This document shows, in pieces, positions 61,749-64,000 of a stretch of 64,000 nt of DNA. How positions within the stretch are numbered: position 1 is the first letter of the stretch; every line of letters starts with the position of its first letter. The notes under the pieces are model-generated. The model was given only the letters and a program-made list of their open reading frames with translations, was not told the DNA's origin and ran no database searches. The position numbers were made by a program, and so were the translations under genes. Source of the DNA: an uncultured Bradyrhizobium sp. (GTDB taxonomy: Bacteria; Pseudomonadota; Alphaproteobacteria; Rhizobiales; Xanthobacteraceae); contig NZ_CANSMR010000002.1 of NCBI RefSeq assembly GCF_947648125.1, positions 558,001-622,000 on the forward strand, read 5' to 3'.

Positions 61749-61957
61749 TCAGCGCCAATCAGATCGCCAACACGGTGCGCGACATCCGCATCGAGGCGCG
61801 ACTGGTCGCGCTGCGCTGGCTCGCGCGAGACACCGCGCTGGCCTATGACCGGTTGGTCCGGCATGGCGTGCCGCCAGCCCTCGCGCACGACTATTTCGCC
61901 GTCGAGATGCTGCGGCAAAGGTTGGACGAGGAGCGCGATCGGGAGATCGATCTCTGA
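61745..61957 (+). CDS. Small helical protein of the mobile element
   Basis: 70 residues, MISANQIANTVRDIRIEARL and on to LRQRLDEERDREIDL. Alpha-helical, charged, no motif recognised. Overlaps the preceding and following genes (ATGA and TGATG), so it belongs to the same translational unit. Confidence 0.55.
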   Translation: MISANQIANTVRDIRIEARLVALRWLARDTALAYDRLVRHGVPPALAHDYFAVEMLRQRLDEERDREIDL

Positions 61958-62196
61958 TGTTATACAGCGTGCGCAACGTGGTGTGGGTCGGCGATAGGCT
62001 GAAGATGGCCGGCAACGCCGAGCCAAAGGGTCTTGTGATCGAGCTTGTCCCAGAGCCCGCATCGCCGGGCCAGCGCAGGCTCTACAGCGTGCGAACGCCT
62101 GATGGCTTGATGTCACCGCCGATGCTTCGGCCACGCGCCCGTTGGCGCGCGGAGCAAGTGCTGCTCGACATCGCCAACGCACCGGAAGTGTTTTGA
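61957..62196 (+). CDS. Small protein of the mobile element, unknown function
   Basis: 79 residues, MLYSVRNVVWVGDRLKMAGN, later RRLYSVRTPDGLMSPPMLRP. Mostly beta-strand-like, with the short motif LYSVR twice. No family recognised. It overlaps the previous gene at TGATG and is followed by 122 noncoding bases with GGGAGGA at about 62235. Confidence 0.55.
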   Translation: MLYSVRNVVWVGDRLKMAGNAEPKGLVIELVPEPASPGQRRLYSVRTPDGLMSPPMLRPRARWRAEQVLLDIANAPEVF

Positions 62197-62318
62197 TGAG
62201 GGCCGGGGGGACTGTTATTCGGATAAGCCGAAGGGAGGAATCGAGCGGCTGCACGCTTTTGTTAGCGTCCAAATATTCGGTTTTGGGTAAAGCGCGCGAT
62301 CAGCAGTAAGATCAGCTC

Positions 62319-62696
62319 ATGACAGCCCAAAAACCCATCCCGATCGCCGCTTGTCGGCCCGGAACCACCCCGGAACCGCCGGAGACCTTGGGCGTCACCG
62401 GCTCGAAGTTGTGGCGCGACGTGCTGGAGGAATGGACGCTCGACGATGCCGCCGGCTTGGCCGTGCTGGAGCAGGCCGCGCAGGCCTACGACCGCGCCGA
62501 GAGCCTGCGTCGGCAGATTCAGATCACCGGAGAGGTGGTCGAGACCGGCAATGGCGGGATGAAGGCCAACCCGCTGATCATGTGCGAGATCGCCGCCCGG
62601 AGCCTCGTGGCGCGCCTACTGGGTCGGCTCGGCGTGCTCGACCGTGAGGACAAGCGCGGTCCAGGCCGGCCGCCCGGAAAGGGCAATCCATGGTAA
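62319..62696 (+). CDS. P27-type phage terminase small subunit
   Basis: 125 residues: AACRPGTTPEPPETLGVTGS, KLWRDVLEEWTLDDAAGLAV, LEQAAQAYDRAESLRRQIQI, TGEVVETGNGGMKANPLIMC, EIAARSLVARLLGRLGVLDR and the Arg/Gly tail. The GGMKANPLI and RLLGRLGV segments are the P27 hallmark. Small terminase recognises the pac/cos end and brings the large subunit. No large subunit follows; the next gene is a short unknown and the following two run the other way. Confidence 0.85.
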   Translation: MTAQKPIPIAACRPGTTPEPPETLGVTGSKLWRDVLEEWTLDDAAGLAVLEQAAQAYDRAESLRRQIQITGEVVETGNGGMKANPLIMCEIAARSLVARLLGRLGVLDREDKRGPGRPPGKGNPW

Positions 62697-62980
62697 CGGC
62701 CACGCCCCGGACTCGAATTTCGCCGGCTGCACTCGCGCTGTTCGCCGAGCTTGAGCACACACAGCATGATCGACCCTTCGACGACAAAGCGCGGGAGCTG
62801 ATGCGCCTGCTCGGCCTGACTGCGGAATGGTGGAGTGGCTGCTCAGTGCTCGACCGGAGCGACGGTCCCGTACACAGCTCGCCGAACTACTGCGAGTATC
62901 ACGATTGGCATCGCTGCCGGGCGGCGCGCAACGAGCTGCTGGCCGCGCTGGAGGCGCGGGGCAAGCCTCGAACCGCCTAA
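62690..62980 (+). CDS. Hypothetical protein of the mobile element, with Cys/His cluster
   Basis: 96 residues, overlaps the P27 gene by 7 bases (AAAGGGC upstream). The central part GCSVLDRSDGPVHSSPNYCE, YHDWHRCRAARNELLA has three Cys and several His that could bind zinc. No family recognised. Its end overlaps the next gene on the opposite strand by 4 bases. Confidence 0.55.
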   Translation: MVTATPRTRISPAALALFAELEHTQHDRPFDDKARELMRLLGLTAEWWSGCSVLDRSDGPVHSSPNYCEYHDWHRCRAARNELLAALEARGKPRTA

Positions 62981-63468
62981 GACTGTCTAAAACCGCGCCC
63001 CACCCAAAGTAAACTATACCCCAAGATGAACAGCAGGATGCACGGCAGGAACGCCCAAGCCGCTATCACGCCAGCAGCATATCCCCAGCGTCTCCACCGC
63101 TGATCCCAAAATTGTTGTGCGATGTAGTTCTTGTCCGCTTCGTTGTACTGATCATGCATGTAAAGGCGGCTGCCGTCAGGCATGTCGACCACGGCCATTG
63201 AGCCGTCCTTGTCCCATTCGCTTCGGTCTCTCCATTCAACCTCACGAAATTGCAAGCTTAGCTTCTCGGCGGACGGTGAGCGCATCGTTTCATAAAAGGG
63301 CTTCTTAAGGTCGAACGGGTCCACGAAGCCTTTTGTTGCTCCAATCGGTTGGAATGCGCCACGTACTGTGTCCGGCGTAGCTATCGTATAGGCGACGAAA
63401 CCCGCACCCATGATCCAGAGAAGCGAGATCAAGACCCAAGCGCGAAACAGCCCCCTGCTGATGTTCAT
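62977..63468 (-). CDS. Two-TM membrane protein, unknown function
   Basis: 163 residues from ATG 63468 with GAGGATTTC upstream. N-terminal membrane segment AWVLISLLWIMGAGFVAYTIA, a 90-residue extracytoplasmic polar part (YETMRSPSAEKLSLQFREVE), and a second membrane segment GVIAAWAFLPCILLFILGYS near the C-terminus. Clearly lower G+C than the rightward genes, opposite strand; perhaps a passenger or defence gene of the element. No family recognised. Confidence 0.65.
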   Translation of the reverse strand: MNISRGLFRAWVLISLLWIMGAGFVAYTIATPDTVRGAFQPIGATKGFVDPFDLKKPFYETMRSPSAEKLSLQFREVEWRDRSEWDKDGSMAVVDMPDGSRLYMHDQYNEADKNYIAQQFWDQRWRRWGYAAGVIAAWAFLPCILLFILGYSLLWVGRGFRQS

Positions 63469-63486
63469 TTTGAAATCCTCTCGGCT

Positions 63487-64000
63487 CTAAGTATCAAGCA
63501 TATCCCACTCGTCGCCGAGCACCCACCTAAGCGCTGACAGCTTCCCGTTGATCATGCCCCACTCGAAATCATCCCAAGGCCCCAATTCGCCGGGGCCGTA
63601 CTGCTCCTCCTTCCTTCTAGCCGAGTGCTCGGCCATCTCCCAAATGGACCGATTTGTCGTCAATCCAAAGGGGTCCTTGCCTCGTTCCTCGTGGTCCTCG
63701 ATCAGCACCGCTTCGCCGCTCTGAAGTTTTTCGTTCCAGACCTGATGCCGGTTGTACCAGACCTGATCAATTAATTTTTCGATCGCTTCCGTTATCTCGA
63801 CGAATCGGCGCGGAGGAAAGTCGATCGTGTGCTCGACCATGATGTCCCGAAATTCGACGGGACGGTATGTGTTGAGAGCATTCCCCAGCTTGGTAAAATA
63901 TCGCGATCTGCTCTTGGGAAAGAACTTGGCGATGTCCGGATGCGGCTCCTGTTCGTTGACGCCGACGTTGCTGAAGTCCTTGATGTTGTGGCTCACGAAC
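63487..64000 (-). CDS. PIN-like (DUF4935-type) protein, partial: C-terminal part
   Basis: The frame stays open to the end of the window, so the N-terminus is missing (a GTG at 63996 is not believed to be the start). The visible C-terminal 171 residues begin FVSHNIKDFSNVGVNEQEP, HPDIAKFFPKS, which fits the last acidic strand of a PIN-like nuclease domain of the DUF4935 group; the rest is a charged helical region. Low G+C and leftward like its neighbour, from which it is separated by 18 bases. PIN domains are metal-dependent ribonucleases; toxin or defence function is possible. Confidence 0.5.
   Translation of the reverse strand, partial: FVSHNIKDFSNVGVNEQEPHPDIAKFFPKSRSRYFTKLGNALNTYRPVEFRDIMVEHTIDFPPRRFVEITEAIEKLIDQVWYNRHQVWNEKLQSGEAVLIEDHEERGKDPFGLTTNRSIWEMAEHSARRKEEQYGPGELGPWDDFEWGMINGKLSALRWVLGDEWDMLDT

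Overview
The window looks like chromosomal DNA of an alphaproteobacterium of the Bradyrhizobium/Rhodopseudomonas type. This is inferred from the high G+C, the many one- and two-component families (LysR, MarR, HxlR, TetR), the acyl-CoA and branched-chain amino acid catabolic genes, and at least six families of short palindromic intergenic repeats, the commonest starting GTCATTGCGAG, of the kind scattered through those genomes. No rRNA, tRNA, CRISPR array or complete insertion sequence was seen.

Region 1 (1-19.7 kb) is ordinary core and housekeeping DNA: a MarR-GNAT fusion cut by the window edge, a peptide-deformylase-like protein that has lost metal ligands, a serine hydrolase with a 3' frameshift, VOC and GST proteins, an HNH_2 nuclease, guaA and guaB (GMP synthesis), rsmB, MAPEG, a metallophosphoesterase, an NADP-dependent reductase and two MFS exporters. 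An HxlR regulator faces one of these exporters across a pair of similar 18-base sites.

Region 2 (19.7-34.5 kb) holds a decayed COG4705 fragment, a LysR/ABM-monooxygenase pair with two near-identical dyad operators, the ppx-rlmE operon, an orphan molybdopterin hydroxylase large subunit, a MaoC-like protein, a DUF188-ABC-F (Uup) pair, a D-threonine aldolase-like enzyme, a divergent LysR/MFS pair and a TIGR03862-type flavoprotein.

Region 3 (34.5-44.2 kb) is catabolic. mmsA, an acyl-CoA dehydrogenase, 3-hydroxyisobutyryl-CoA hydrolase and mmsB form a valine-degradation block. An acyl-CoA synthetase, a MaoC dehydratase and an SDR dehydrogenase lie downstream. A LysR gene is divergent from mmsA, and a 34-base imperfect palindrome sits between them.

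Region 4 (44.2-56.5 kb) is mixed: a DUF1127 protein, a winged-helix/TolB-like/TPR regulator, a relic of a second LysR gene, a ParB-like protein, a TetR-PaaI thioesterase pair, an enoyl-CoA hydratase, an AT-richer TIR-domain protein with a probable effector-associated domain, an FdhF/YdeP molybdoenzyme, a large secreted protein of unknown fold and another MFS exporter.

Region 5 (about 56.5 kb to the end) is a mobile element: an AlpA-like regulator, a RepA-like AAA ATPase followed at once by seven copies of a GTGRCGC-type repeat, a zinc-metalloprotease-like protein, an HK97-fold capsid-like protein, small overlapping genes, a P27-type small terminase subunit, then two oppositely oriented AT-richer genes, the last a partial PIN-like protein. 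Capsid precedes small terminase, and no large terminase, portal, protease, tail or integrase gene is present in the window. This suggests a satellite-like element or a strongly reduced prophage and is the most unusual part of the window.
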